Below are positions 35,101 through 43,661 of a stretch of DNA of 64,000 bases, in pieces (the stretch's first letter is position 1; each line of letters begins with the position of its first letter). The stretch lies in assembly GCA_041906185.1 (NCBI GenBank), contig JAYRJQ010000006.1, forward strand, positions 62,001-126,000. Direction: 5' to 3'. Both the position numbers and the translations under genes were made by a program. The notes beneath the pieces were generated by a model that was not told the DNA's origin, ran no database searches, and was given only the letters and a program-made list of their open reading frames with translations. Origin of the DNA: Roseateles_B sp041906185. Lineage in GTDB: Bacteria > Pseudomonadota > Gammaproteobacteria > Burkholderiales > Burkholderiaceae_C.

Positions 35101-37980
35101 TCAGGCGGCCAGCGCCCGGCCCAGGGCCTCCATGAAGGCCTGCAGGTCATCGCCGGCCAGGAAGGGAATGGCCCCGGCCTCGCCGTCCTGCAGTGCGGAC
35201 GGCAGTGCCTCGGCCTCGGCGTGGGCCGCCAGCAGGGCCGCATCCAGCGTGCCCTCGAGCACCAGCACCCAGGCCGGCACTTCGCTGCCCTCGGCCGCGA
35301 CATGTGCCTGGCGTTCGCGCATCAGCGCGGGGTTCCAGCTCACGTCGGCATGCACCAGCACGCTGCCATCCTGGCGCACGTCCAGGCCCGCGCAGGCGGC
35401 GTCGGTTGCCAGCAGGACGCTGGCCTCGCCTTCGGCCCAGGCCTGCAGCTCCAGGGCGCGTACCTCGGCGCTCTGGTGCTGGCGCAGATTCGCCAGTGGG
35501 AGGCCCAGCTCCTGCAGCGCCAGCGCCAGCGGGCGCAAGGCGGCATCCTGCTGCGCGAACACCACCACGCGCTCCGCGCGAGCCGGCACGAGTTCGGGCA
35601 GCAGCCGCACCAGGGCCGCGGCGCGGGCCTCGCCCCGGCGCTCGGCCTGGGCGCCCTCGCCTTGACGCAGACGCAGCAGCGCCTGCTGCAGCTGCAGCTG
35701 CTCACCGGCCGACTGGCTGCCGATACGGGACCAGCGCTGGTGCAGGCGCTTCACCGCCTGGAGATCGGCGGCGTCGAGCTGCACGCCCGGCGCATCCTCT
35801 GCGGCGATGCGCAGCAGCGTGGTCGAGAGCTGAGCCACCAGCGAGGCCGGCAGGCTCTGCGCCAGATCGCGGCGGCGGCGCGCCAGCATCACGGTCTCCA
35901 GCACCTCGCGCTGCTGACGCTTGCCGGCCTCGGCACCCAGGCGGCGCAGCGCGGCGTACGGGCCGCGGCGGGCCTCGTCGAGCCAGGCCACGAGCGGGGC
36001 GAGCAGCGCGGTGCCCAGCAGCTCGCGCTGAGCCAGCAGGAGCAGCTGCGGCGCGCCGATCGCCTGGAGCGCGGGCAGCGCCTCGCCCAGGGTCTCGATG
36101 GCATCGACGATCAGCAGCTCGCAGCCGGCGGCCGCCTCGAGCGCGCCCGGCGCCGTCAGCGTCCAGTCGGCCGGCCAGGCGCCCAGCAGGCGCTGGACCT
36201 CGTCACGCCACGCGGCCTGCAGCTCGGCCGGCGCCACGATGGCGACGGCACCGACGTCGAAGCCGGTCTGCCACAGGCGCGCAGCGACCACGGCCGAGGC
36301 GCGTTGCGGCAGGGGGGACTCGTCCGCCAGCAGGGCGCGGCCCGCGCAGACGGCGAACAGCGCGGCTTCCCATTGCAGATCCGGCAGCGCGGGCTTCACC
36401 AGCGCCTGCAGCGCCGGCGAGGCCAGGCCTTCGTTGAAGCGCTGCGCCAGACGCTCGACGCGATCGCCCGCATCGGCCGACAGGGCCAGCTGCTGCCAGA
36501 CCTCCGGCGCCACGCGCAGCTCATGCCCCTCCTCCGCCGCCGCCTGCAGCAGCGAAGGCAAGACCTGACCCTCGAGCGGCGCGATGAAGCGGCCGTCCTC
36601 GTCGGCCCAGGCCTCGGCCAGCGCGCGCAGCGCCGGGCTGGCGCCCTGCCCCAGGCGCCAGACGAGGCGGCGTTCCCAGCCGGCGCTCAGCGTGAGCTCG
36701 CTGTAGGGCGTGTCCGGGCCGGCGGCCAGGCGCTCGGCCTGCCCGTCGCGGGCGGTGGCGAGCTGGCCGATCAGCCATTGGCTGTGCGCGCAGGTGCCCG
36801 TCTCGCTGTCCTGGAATTCGGCGCAGCTGCAGCGGTAGCGGCCCAGGGCGCTGCCTTGCAGGTCCAGCGTGGCGAGCGTCTCGCCGTCGGCCGACTGGAC
36901 GGCATAGCTGCCGAACAGGCCGGGCTGGGCCTTGTGCCAGCGCCAGTCGGGGCCGTTGGGCACCGCGGCCGTTGCGGGGGTGGCGGGGACGGCGACCGGA
37001 CTCTCGACATCGTCCGGCGACGCCTGGGCCGCGGCGACCGGCTTCGCAGCGCGCGGCTTGCGGGCCGGCGCCACGGCGGGCACTTCGTCCGCGGTCTTGC
37101 GGCCGCGGCGGGCCTCGGCCTTGGGCGCGGGTTGCTCGAAGGCCGCGGCCACCTCGGCGACCAGCGCTGCCACCGGCGCCGCCACGGCGGGCGTCGCCGC
37201 CTTGCGGGCCTTGCCGGCGGCCTTGTCTGCCGTCTTGTCTGCCGTCTTGTCTGCCGTCTTGTCTGCCGTCTTTTCTGCCGTCTTTTCTGCCGCCTTGTCG
37301 GCTGCCTTTGCCGTCGCCTTCGTCGCCACCTTTCGTGCGGGCTTGGCGTCCGCGGGCGCCGCCGTCACCTCGGCGGCCTTGCGGCTGTGAGCGGGCTTGT
37401 CCGCCACGATCGGCTCGGCGGCCTCTGCCTTCGCCGCGGCACGGCTGCGCTTGGCGGCCGGCGCGACGGGGGTCGCTCCTTCAGCGGCGGCCTTGCCTGC
37501 CACCTTCTTCGCCGGCTTGCGGGCGGCAGGCGCCACGGGCTCATCCACGACCGCCTCAGCCTTCACCGGCTTGGCCGAGGACTTCGGGGCCGTGGCCGCC
37601 TTCACCGGAGCCTTCTTGGCGGGCGCCTTGGTGGTGGCCTTGGCGGTGGTCTTGGCGACCTTCGCCGGCTTGGGCACCTCGACGGCCTCCACCGGCGCGG
37701 CCTTGGCGGACGCGGCCTTGCTGGCGCCGGTCTTCGCAGGCGCCTTCGTAGCAGCCTTGGTCGCAGCCTTCACTGGTGCGGCGGGCGCCGCTTTTGCGGG
37801 GGCTTTTGCGGGGGCTTTTGTGGGAACTTTTGCGGCGGCTTTGGTTGCCGCCTTGGGCGCCGCTTTGGTTGCAGTCTTGGTGGCGGTCTTGGGCGCCGTC
37901 TTCTTCGCCGGGGCCGGCGCTGCCGCTTCGGACGCGGCGTCGGGGGCGGCCTTGCGGCGCGGAGTCTTGCTAGTTGCCAT
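35101..37980 (-). CDS. Histone H1-like tail + SWIM zinc finger + degenerate SNF2 helicase
   Basis: A 959-residue protein in three parts. Residues 1-340 are a Lys/Ala/Pro/Thr-rich tail like histone H1 or AlgP, with AKKTAPK-type units and a run of TADK repeats. Residues 384-399 form a SWIM finger (C384-S-C386-x10-C397-A-H399). Residues 500-959 align by eye to SNF2/RapA ATPases: LLADE at 550-554, VAIVAPAELQAAW as motif Ia, RRRRDLAQSLP, and ATDAACAGLDV and SWNP as motifs V-VI. Yet Walker A GLGKT is replaced by PLPQR (556-560), the DExH box reads DAIE (626-629), and the closing arginine motif reads QAHVAAEG. ATP hydrolysis is therefore unlikely. It probably binds DNA as a structural factor. Confidence 0.8.
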   Translation of the reverse strand: MATSKTPRRKAAPDAASEAAAPAPAKKTAPKTATKTATKAAPKAATKAAAKVPTKAPAKAPAKAAPAAPVKAATKAATKAPAKTGASKAASAKAAPVEAVEVPKPAKVAKTTAKATTKAPAKKAPVKAATAPKSSAKPVKAEAVVDEPVAPAARKPAKKVAGKAAAEGATPVAPAAKRSRAAAKAEAAEPIVADKPAHSRKAAEVTAAPADAKPARKVATKATAKAADKAAEKTAEKTADKTADKTADKTADKAAGKARKAATPAVAAPVAALVAEVAAAFEQPAPKAEARRGRKTADEVPAVAPARKPRAAKPVAAAQASPDDVESPVAVPATPATAAVPNGPDWRWHKAQPGLFGSYAVQSADGETLATLDLQGSALGRYRCSCAEFQDSETGTCAHSQWLIGQLATARDGQAERLAAGPDTPYSELTLSAGWERRLVWRLGQGASPALRALAEAWADEDGRFIAPLEGQVLPSLLQAAAEEGHELRVAPEVWQQLALSADAGDRVERLAQRFNEGLASPALQALVKPALPDLQWEAALFAVCAGRALLADESPLPQRASAVVAARLWQTGFDVGAVAIVAPAELQAAWRDEVQRLLGAWPADWTLTAPGALEAAAGCELLIVDAIETLGEALPALQAIGAPQLLLLAQRELLGTALLAPLVAWLDEARRGPYAALRRLGAEAGKRQQREVLETVMLARRRRDLAQSLPASLVAQLSTTLLRIAAEDAPGVQLDAADLQAVKRLHQRWSRIGSQSAGEQLQLQQALLRLRQGEGAQAERRGEARAAALVRLLPELVPARAERVVVFAQQDAALRPLALALQELGLPLANLRQHQSAEVRALELQAWAEGEASVLLATDAACAGLDVRQDGSVLVHADVSWNPALMRERQAHVAAEGSEVPAWVLVLEGTLDAALLAAHAEAEALPSALQDGEAGAIPFLAGDDLQAFMEALGRALAA
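37221..37304 (-). repeat. Seven 12-base tandem units in the H1-like tail
   Basis: The core TCTTGTCTGCCG (plus strand) is repeated seven times with three exact central copies. It encodes the four-residue unit (A/T)-(D/E)-K-(T/A) about seven times. Copy-number change would stay in frame. Confidence 0.85.
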
Positions 37981-38021
37981 GGGATGGAGTCAGGGCCGGC
38001 CCTGCGGCCGCCCCGATGAAA

Positions 38022-39830
38022 TCAGGGGTCAGTGATCAGCACGGCAGGGCACCAACCCCGCAGGCTGTTGAAAAAGGCCAGACCCTGGGCGCGTGCCAGG
38101 TCCGACTTGAGCAGCGGCGCTTCGTGCAGCTGCCCGCGGGCCAGCAGCGACTCGCGCAGCACGCCCGGCAGCAGCCCGGCGGCCAGGCGCGGCGTCAGCC
38201 AGCGGCCCTCGATCTGGAGTGCGATATTGCCAAAGCTGCACTCCGTCAGTTCCTCGTCTTCGTTCCACAGCAGCACATCGAAGGCTGCCGCGATCTTGTC
38301 TTTTGCGAAGGCCTCGTAATGGGCGCGTCGCGTGGTCTTGTGCTGCAGGTACTCGGCCAGCGCGCCCCGCGTCGGCATGGGGCGGCGGGCCAGCATCAGC
38401 GGCACCGGGGTCGGAGTATCGCCCAAGGGCTGGCAGGCCAGCTGCGGCTGGCCCTCGCGGGGCAGCGTCAGTCGCACACGCCAGCGACCGACGGGGTGAC
38501 GCGCGGCGAGCTCGGACAGCGCCTGGCGCACGTCGGCCGCCCGGTGGCGCAGGCCGAAGTGATGCGCCGTGCGCTGCAGCCGCGCCAGGTGCAGGTCCAG
38601 GCGCGCGTAGGCGCCGTCCTCGAGGCGCAGCGTCTCCAGCGCCTCGACGGGCGCCTCGGCGCGCAGCAGGAAGCGCGTCTTGGCGCGCCATTCCGCCAGC
38701 TCGGCGGCGGGCTCGGAATCCAGCGTGATGCCGCTGCCGATGCCGCACTGCAGACCGCCGGGCCCCTGCTCCGCCGTGCGGATCGGCACGTTGAAGGTCG
38801 CCACGCCGCCGGGCTGCAGCAGGCCGAGGGCCCCGCAGTACCAGCCGCGGGCCTCCGGCTCCAGCGCCCGGATGATCTGCATGGCGCGGACCTTGGGCGC
38901 CCCGGTGACGGAACCGCAGGGGAACAGCGCGCGGAAGACGTCCAGCAGGCGCACGCTGGCGCGCGTGACGGCGCTGACGCTGGAGACCATCTGCCACACC
39001 GTCGGCAGCGCGATCAGCTCGAACAGCCGCGGCACGCGCACCGTGCCGACCTGGGCGACCCGGCTGATGTCGTTGCGCAGCAGGTCCACGATCATGAGGT
39101 TCTCGGCACGCTCCTTGGGGCTGGTGCGCAGATGCGCCTGGGCGCCCTCGTCCTCCACAACGTCACGCCCGCGCGGGGCGGTGCCCTTCATCGGCTGCGC
39201 CGCGAGCAGCCAGCTGCGCGTGCCATCGGGCGCGTCGGGCACGGGGCGCCAGTCGAAGAACAGCTCGGGGGAGACGCTCGCCACGCCCGCCTCCCGCAGA
39301 AAGAGCGCGAAGCCGCCCGGCTGGGCCGCCTGCAGTGCGAAGAAGAGCTCGGCGAGGTCCGGCGCGGCAGCCTGCGCCCGCAGGCGGGTGGTCAAGTTGA
39401 CCTGGTAGCAGTCGCCGGCACGGATCCATTCGCGGATGCGCTCGACCTGCGCGGCCTCGTCGGCGTCCGGCTGTGTATCCGTCCAGCCCAGCGCGCCGGT
39501 AAAGCACGCCAGGGCGGGCCAGGGCTCAGGGGCCTGCTCGTAGACGGCGAACTCCGCGAGCGGACCCGTCGGCGCATGGTGGGCCAGATGGCGGTCGAGC
39601 GCCGCGGCGGCCTCGTAGCGCAGCCCCCCGAGCACCCAGGCCCCGCCCTGCGCGGCCGCTTCCGCGGCGGCGATCACGCCGGGCAGCGCCTCGGCGCTGT
39701 GGGCCCGCAGCCAGCGCGCGGGCGGCGTCGTCCAGACCCCGCGCACCCGCTCGCCGTCCTCCCGGGCCAGCGGATGGCGCGGGAAGTCGAAGGCGGCCTG
39801 GACCTGCGCCGGGCGAAGCGATGCCGTCAT
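38022..39830 (-). CDS. pabB: Aminodeoxychorismate synthase/lyase fusion (PabB-PabC)
   Basis: A 602-residue fusion. Residues 1-365 are PabB: chorismate-binding, with the PMKGTAPRG motif (the Lys marks PabB rather than anthranilate synthase), CGSVTGAPKVRAM and CGIGSGI. Residues 370-602 are a PabC-like PLP lyase of the branched-chain aminotransferase fold, with 'NEDEELTECSFGNIAL' and 'GLLPGVLRESLL'. Together they make 4-aminobenzoate for folate; the glutaminase PabA is not in the window. ATG 39830 (MTASLRPAQVQ) is used; an in-frame TTG six codons upstream is possible. It converges with nothing and runs in the same direction as orn. Confidence 0.92.
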   Translation of the reverse strand: MTASLRPAQVQAAFDFPRHPLAREDGERVRGVWTTPPARWLRAHSAEALPGVIAAAEAAAQGGAWVLGGLRYEAAAALDRHLAHHAPTGPLAEFAVYEQAPEPWPALACFTGALGWTDTQPDADEAAQVERIREWIRAGDCYQVNLTTRLRAQAAAPDLAELFFALQAAQPGGFALFLREAGVASVSPELFFDWRPVPDAPDGTRSWLLAAQPMKGTAPRGRDVVEDEGAQAHLRTSPKERAENLMIVDLLRNDISRVAQVGTVRVPRLFELIALPTVWQMVSSVSAVTRASVRLLDVFRALFPCGSVTGAPKVRAMQIIRALEPEARGWYCGALGLLQPGGVATFNVPIRTAEQGPGGLQCGIGSGITLDSEPAAELAEWRAKTRFLLRAEAPVEALETLRLEDGAYARLDLHLARLQRTAHHFGLRHRAADVRQALSELAARHPVGRWRVRLTLPREGQPQLACQPLGDTPTPVPLMLARRPMPTRGALAEYLQHKTTRRAHYEAFAKDKIAAAFDVLLWNEDEELTECSFGNIALQIEGRWLTPRLAAGLLPGVLRESLLARGQLHEAPLLKSDLARAQGLAFFNSLRGWCPAVLITDP

Positions 39831-39867
39831 GTCTGGGAATCCCGCCAAGGCCGGATCGGCCGTCGGC

Positions 39868-40437
39868 TCAGAGGCTCAGGAAGTGCGTGCGGTAGTAGGC
39901 CAGCTCGTCGATGGACTCGTGGATGTCCGCCAGCGCCGTGTGGGCCTGCGCCTTCTTGAAGCCCTCGATGATGCCGGGCTTCCAGCGGCGCGCCAGCTCC
40001 TTGAGCGTGGACACGTCGAGGTTGCGGTAGTGGAAGAAGTCCTCCAGCGACGGCATGTAGTTCGCGAGGAAGCGGCGGTCCTGGCAGATGCTGTTGCCGC
40101 ACATGGGCGACTTGCCGGCCGGCACGTACTGCTTCAGGAAGGCGATGGTCTGCGCGGCGGCCTCGTCCTCAGAAATGGTGGAGGCCTTGACGCGGTCGAT
40201 CAGGCCGCTCTTGCCATGGGTGCCCTTGTTCCATGCGTCCATCTTGTCCAGCGTCTCGTCGGTCTGGTGGATGGCGAAGACCGGGCCCTCGACGCGCACG
40301 GTCAGGTGCGGGTCGGTGACGACCACGGCCACCTCGATGATGCGGTCGCGGTCCGGGTACAGGCCGGTCATCTCCAGGTCGATCCAGATCAGGTTCTGGT
40401 CGCTGATGGGCAGCAGGGGGGCAGTGGTGTCGCTCAT
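39868..40437 (-). CDS. orn: Oligoribonuclease
   Basis: A 189-residue DEDDh 3'-to-5' exonuclease that degrades 2-5-mer RNAs, including pGpG from c-di-GMP turnover. The Exo I motif is IWIDLEMTGL near residue 17, Exo II is GNSICQDRRFL near 115, and Exo III is HTALADIHESIDEL with the catalytic His and Asp. It begins MSDTTAPLLPISDQNLIW. A minus -10 candidate GACAAT lies at 40481-40486, about 37 bases ahead. The gene is divergent from the M48 gene; both have family-normal lengths. Confidence 0.97.
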   Translation of the reverse strand: MSDTTAPLLPISDQNLIWIDLEMTGLYPDRDRIIEVAVVVTDPHLTVRVEGPVFAIHQTDETLDKMDAWNKGTHGKSGLIDRVKASTISEDEAAAQTIAFLKQYVPAGKSPMCGNSICQDRRFLANYMPSLEDFFHYRNLDVSTLKELARRWKPGIIEGFKKAQAHTALADIHESIDELAYYRTHFLSL

Positions 40438-40480
40438 GGTGTCGTCATTCAATCGGATGGCGCCTCGGGGGCAGGTGGCG

Positions 40481-40499
40481 ATTGTCGCAGCCCTACACT
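40481..40499. promoter_or_regulatory. Divergent -10 boxes for orn (minus) and the Ste24-like gene (plus)
   Basis: On minus, GACAAT (40486-40481) serves orn. On plus, TACACT (40494-40499) ends seven bases before the ATG at 40507, so the plus transcript would start at or next to the start codon. Confidence 0.5.
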
Positions 40500-40506
40500 C
40501 GGGGCC

Positions 40507-41835
40507 ATGCAAACTGCCTCCCTGACCTCGGCCCTGCAATCGTGGCTGCCCCCGCTGCCGGCCCCCGTGATGAGCACCCTGCTGGCCGCGGCCCTGGGCT
40601 TGAGCCTGTTGCTCAAGCTGTGGCTGGCCAGCCGCCAGGTGCGCCATGTGCGGCAGCACCGGGGCGCCGTGCCCGCACCCTTCGCGGCCAGCGTGCCGCT
40701 CGGCGCCCACCAGAAGGCCGCCGACTACACCGCCGCCAACACCGGCTTCGGCATGCTGAGCCTGGCCGTCTCCAGCGCCCTGCTCGTGGGCTGGACGCTG
40801 CTCGGCGGCCTCAACGGCCTCAATGAATGGGTCCTGGACCACACGCTGCAGCGCCTCGGCCCGCTGGGCTACCAGCTGAGTCTGCTGACCGTCTTCGCCC
40901 TCATCGGCGGGCTCCTCGATCTGCCGCTGGAGCTGTACCACACCTTCCGCCTGGAGCAGCACTTCGGCTTCAACCGCACCACGCTGGCGCTCTATGTGGC
41001 CGACCTGTTCAAGGGCCTGCTCGTGGGTGCCCTGATCGGCCTGCCCATCGCGGCGCTGATCCTGTGGCTGATGGGCACGGCCGGCCCGTGGTGGTGGCTC
41101 TGGGCCTGGGGCGCCTGGATGGGCTTCAACCTGCTCATCATGGTGCTCTACCCCACCGTGATCGCGCCGCTGTTCAACAAGTTCGAGCCGCTGCAGGACG
41201 AGCTCCTGCGCGGCCGCGTCGAGGCCCTGATGGCCCGCTGCGGCTTCGCGGCCAAGGGCCTCTTCGTGATGGACGGCAGCCGCCGCTCGGCCCATGGCAA
41301 TGCCTACTTCACCGGCATCGGCGCCGCCAAGCGGGTGGTCTTCTTCGACACCCTGCTGCAGCGCCTGCACCCGGGCGAGGTCGAGGCCGTGCTCGCGCAT
41401 GAGCTGGGGCACTTCAAGCATCGCCACGTGCTCAAGCGCATGGTCAGCCTCTTCGCGCTGAGCCTGCTGGGCTTCGCGCTGCTGGGCTGGCTGTCCACGC
41501 AGGTGGGCTTCTACGCCGGCCTGGGCGTGCAGCCGAATATGGCGGCCCCGAACGACGCCCTCGCCCTGTTGCTCTTCATGCTGGTGCTGCCGGTGTTCAG
41601 CTTCTTCTTCACGCCGATCGCCGCCCAGCTCTCGCGCCGTGATGAATTCCAGGCCGACGCCTACGCCTGCGCCCAGTCCAGCGGGCAAGACCTGGCCAAC
41701 GCCCTGCTCAAGCTCCACGAGGACAATGCCGGCACGCTGACCCCTGACCCGGTCTATGCCGGCTTCTACTACTCGCACCCCCCGGCCGGCGAACGCCTCG
41801 CCGCCATCGAACGACTCAGCTCCCGCCCCGCATGA
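40507..41835 (+). CDS. M48/Ste24-like membrane metalloprotease
   Basis: A 442-residue integral membrane protease of the CAAX-protease (Ste24) branch of M48. About six helices are predicted. The zinc motif is VLAHELGHFKHRH near residue 300 and the third ligand is in RRDEFQADAYA near 378. The CAAX-protease N-terminal family block 'YHTFRLEQHFGFNRTT' is present. Bacterial members act in membrane-protein quality control. It likely has a leaderless message (-10 TACACT ends seven bases before the ATG). Its stop overlaps the next start (ATGA), so it is coupled to PCD and rsgA. Confidence 0.93.
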   Translation: MQTASLTSALQSWLPPLPAPVMSTLLAAALGLSLLLKLWLASRQVRHVRQHRGAVPAPFAASVPLGAHQKAADYTAANTGFGMLSLAVSSALLVGWTLLGGLNGLNEWVLDHTLQRLGPLGYQLSLLTVFALIGGLLDLPLELYHTFRLEQHFGFNRTTLALYVADLFKGLLVGALIGLPIAALILWLMGTAGPWWWLWAWGAWMGFNLLIMVLYPTVIAPLFNKFEPLQDELLRGRVEALMARCGFAAKGLFVMDGSRRSAHGNAYFTGIGAAKRVVFFDTLLQRLHPGEVEAVLAHELGHFKHRHVLKRMVSLFALSLLGFALLGWLSTQVGFYAGLGVQPNMAAPNDALALLLFMLVLPVFSFFFTPIAAQLSRRDEFQADAYACAQSSGQDLANALLKLHEDNAGTLTPDPVYAGFYYSHPPAGERLAAIERLSSRPA

Positions 41836-42161
41836 ACCTCCTCCTTGCCCAATGCGTGCCCCAGACCGCCGCCCTGCCCGAGGCCGAACTCGCTGACTGG
41901 CTCGCCCAGGTCCCCGGCTGGCTGCCCGATGCCACGCACAAGGCCATCGCCCGCCGCTTCACCTTCGACAACTACTACCAGGTGATGGCCTTCGCCAACG
42001 CCGTGGCCGAGATTGCCCATGCCCAGGACCACCACCCGGACATGGTGCTGAGCTACAACGTCGCCACGGTGAGCTACTGCACGCACTCGGTGCAGGCTCT
42101 GAGCGTCAACGACTTCATCTGCGCCGCCCAGATCAACGCCCTGCCCGAGGCCCAGCCGTGA
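41832..42161 (+). CDS. Pterin-4a-carbinolamine dehydratase-like protein
   Basis: A 109-residue protein of the PCD/DCoH family. It has the F-x-F-x-x-Y strand/helix (RFTFDNYYQVMAFANAVAEIA) and the active-site motif HAQDHHPDM. The usual closing 'THxxGGLTxxD' is changed to THSVQALSVND. The enzyme dehydrates 4a-hydroxytetrahydrobiopterin; in bacteria lacking aromatic hydroxylases the role is unclear. It overlaps both neighbours (ATGA with M48, GTGA with rsgA), so all three are translated as a unit. Confidence 0.82.
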   Translation: MNLLLAQCVPQTAALPEAELADWLAQVPGWLPDATHKAIARRFTFDNYYQVMAFANAVAEIAHAQDHHPDMVLSYNVATVSYCTHSVQALSVNDFICAAQINALPEAQP

Positions 42162-43111
42162 GCGCTCCGCGCTTCAAGGGCCGCCCGGGTGCCAACAGCC
42201 GCGCCAGCCAGGCCGGCGGCCTGGACCTCGGCCTGGTCGTGCGCGGCCATGGGCGGCACTACATCGTCGAGGACAGCGAGGGCCGCCGCCGCGTCTGCCA
42301 CCCTCGGGGCAAGAAGAGCGACTGCGTGGTGGGCGACCAGGTCCGCTGGGCGGAAGCGAGCAGCGACGAAGGCGTGATCGAGGCCGTGGAGCCCCGCCGC
42401 AACCTGCTCTTCCGTCAGGACGAATGGAAGACCAAGAGCTTCGCCGCCAACCTGGACCAGCTGCTGGTGCTGGTGGCCGTGGAGCCCGTGTTCTCGGAAT
42501 CGCAGCTGGCGCGCGCCCTGATCGCCGCGGAAAGCGCGGGCATCAGCGCGCGGGTCGCGCTCAACAAGACGGACCTCCCCGGCGTGGACGCCCAGCGCGA
42601 GCGCCTGCAGCCCTATCGGGACATGGGCCTGACGGTCATGGAGCTGGCGCTGCGCGAGGACCCGACGGCCTCCGCTGCCGCGCTGGTGCCCTGGCTCCAG
42701 GGCAAGCGCACCTTCGTGCTGGGCCCGAGCGGCACCGGCAAGAGCACGCTCATCAACCTCCTGATCCCGGACGCCCAGGCCCAGGTCGGGGACATCTCCC
42801 AGGCGCTCAACTCCGGTCGCCACACCACGACGACGACGCAGTGGTACTGGATGGACGCCGAGCGCGGCACCGCGCTCATCGACTCCCCCGGCTTCCAGGA
42901 GTTCGGCCTGCGCCAGATCGAACCCGCCCAGCTGCCCCAGCTGATGCCGGACCTGCGCCAGCACGCCGGCGGCTGCCGCTTCTACAACTGCACCCATCTG
43001 CACGAGCCGGGCTGCGGCGTGCGGGCGGCGCTGGAGGCGGGGCAGATCGCGGCCTCGCGCTACCGCATCTACGGCGAGATCTTCGAGGAGCTCAGCAGCA
43101 AGCGCTGGTGA
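42158..43111 (+). CDS. rsgA: Ribosome small-subunit GTPase RsgA
   Basis: A 317-residue circularly permuted GTPase that aids late 30S maturation. It has the OB fold first (to about residue 95), then G4 (LNKTDLPG) before G1 (GPSGTGKST near 188-196) and G3 (DSPGF). A C-terminal zinc site has the C-x-n-C-x-H-x-n-C pattern (GGCRFYNCTHLHEPGCGV). The GTG start overlaps the PCD stop (GTGA). Switch I is the Thr-rich 'SGRHTTTTTQ' loop. All features match the family. Confidence 0.97.
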   Translation: MSAPRFKGRPGANSRASQAGGLDLGLVVRGHGRHYIVEDSEGRRRVCHPRGKKSDCVVGDQVRWAEASSDEGVIEAVEPRRNLLFRQDEWKTKSFAANLDQLLVLVAVEPVFSESQLARALIAAESAGISARVALNKTDLPGVDAQRERLQPYRDMGLTVMELALREDPTASAAALVPWLQGKRTFVLGPSGTGKSTLINLLIPDAQAQVGDISQALNSGRHTTTTTQWYWMDAERGTALIDSPGFQEFGLRQIEPAQLPQLMPDLRQHAGGCRFYNCTHLHEPGCGVRAALEAGQIAASRYRIYGEIFEELSSKRW

Positions 43112-43297
43112 GCTGGGCGCAGCGGCCGCGCAGGCGCCGGTGTCCGCATCGACCGATGCTTCAGCCGTGGCCAGCGGCCAAACCGCCATCGGCCATCGGC
43201 CAAAGCCAGGCGAACCCCGCCCGTGCCGGGCCGCCTGGGGATCTGGCGACGACGGCCCGGACGCCAAGGCACCGGGCTGGCACGTCGCCGACCACTA

Positions 43298-43624
43298 TCA
43301 AGGTGCCTGCGGCGGCAGTGCCGGACGCCCCGCTGCCGGGTTTGCGTCGCCGCCCACTTCCCGGGCCTCGACGTCCACGACATCCGCCGGATCCACGCGC
43401 CGTCCGCCCGGCCCGGCAGGCCCGCCAAAGCCCTGCCCCGCGCGGAAGGCGCGTGCGCGGGCGAAGCCGGAGAGATCCACCACCGGCTTGCGGCCGCGGA
43501 TGAGGCTCCACAGGCTCAGGCCCAGCAGGGTGGCCAGCGCCAGCGCCATCAGGCCCAGCACCAGGATGGCCGTGGCCACGGCCAGGACCAGGCGCAGCAC
43601 CAGGGAAATCAGAGCAGAGAACAA
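43298..43624 (-). CDS. Small hydrophobic membrane protein
   Basis: A 108-residue protein of unknown function. The first 45 residues form one long or two close TM helices (LVLRLVLAVATAILVLGLMA). The rest is a Gly/Pro/Arg-rich cytoplasmic tail with no recognised domain. The TTG start at 43624 is supported by GAAAGGA eight bases upstream, better than any later start. It lies 35 bases past the SDR gene on the same strand. Short proteins with a similar hydrophobic N-terminus occur in Burkholderiales, but I cannot name a family. Confidence 0.55.
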   Translation of the reverse strand: MFSALISLVLRLVLAVATAILVLGLMALALATLLGLSLWSLIRGRKPVVDLSGFARARAFRAGQGFGGPAGPGGRRVDPADVVDVEAREVGGDANPAAGRPALPPQAP

Positions 43625-43647
43625 GCCGGTTCCTTTCGAGAAGAGAA

Positions 43648-43661
43648 GACGCCGAGGCGTC
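43648..43661 (-). terminator. Short hairpin overlapping the SDR stop codon
   Basis: GACGCC paired with GGCGTC, followed on minus by a T/C-rich stretch. It could attenuate transcription between the SDR and the small membrane-protein gene. Confidence 0.3.

Noticed and set aside
37221..37304. Tandem repeats that could be mistaken for a CRISPR array
   Set aside because: The units are 12 bases with no spacers and lie inside a coding frame.
35221..38019. A 932-codon open frame on plus, antisense to the SNF2-like gene
   Set aside because: It mirrors the third-position GC bias of the real gene and the translation is low-complexity Arg/Gly/Leu with no family. The minus frame has a SWIM finger and SNF2-like blocks.
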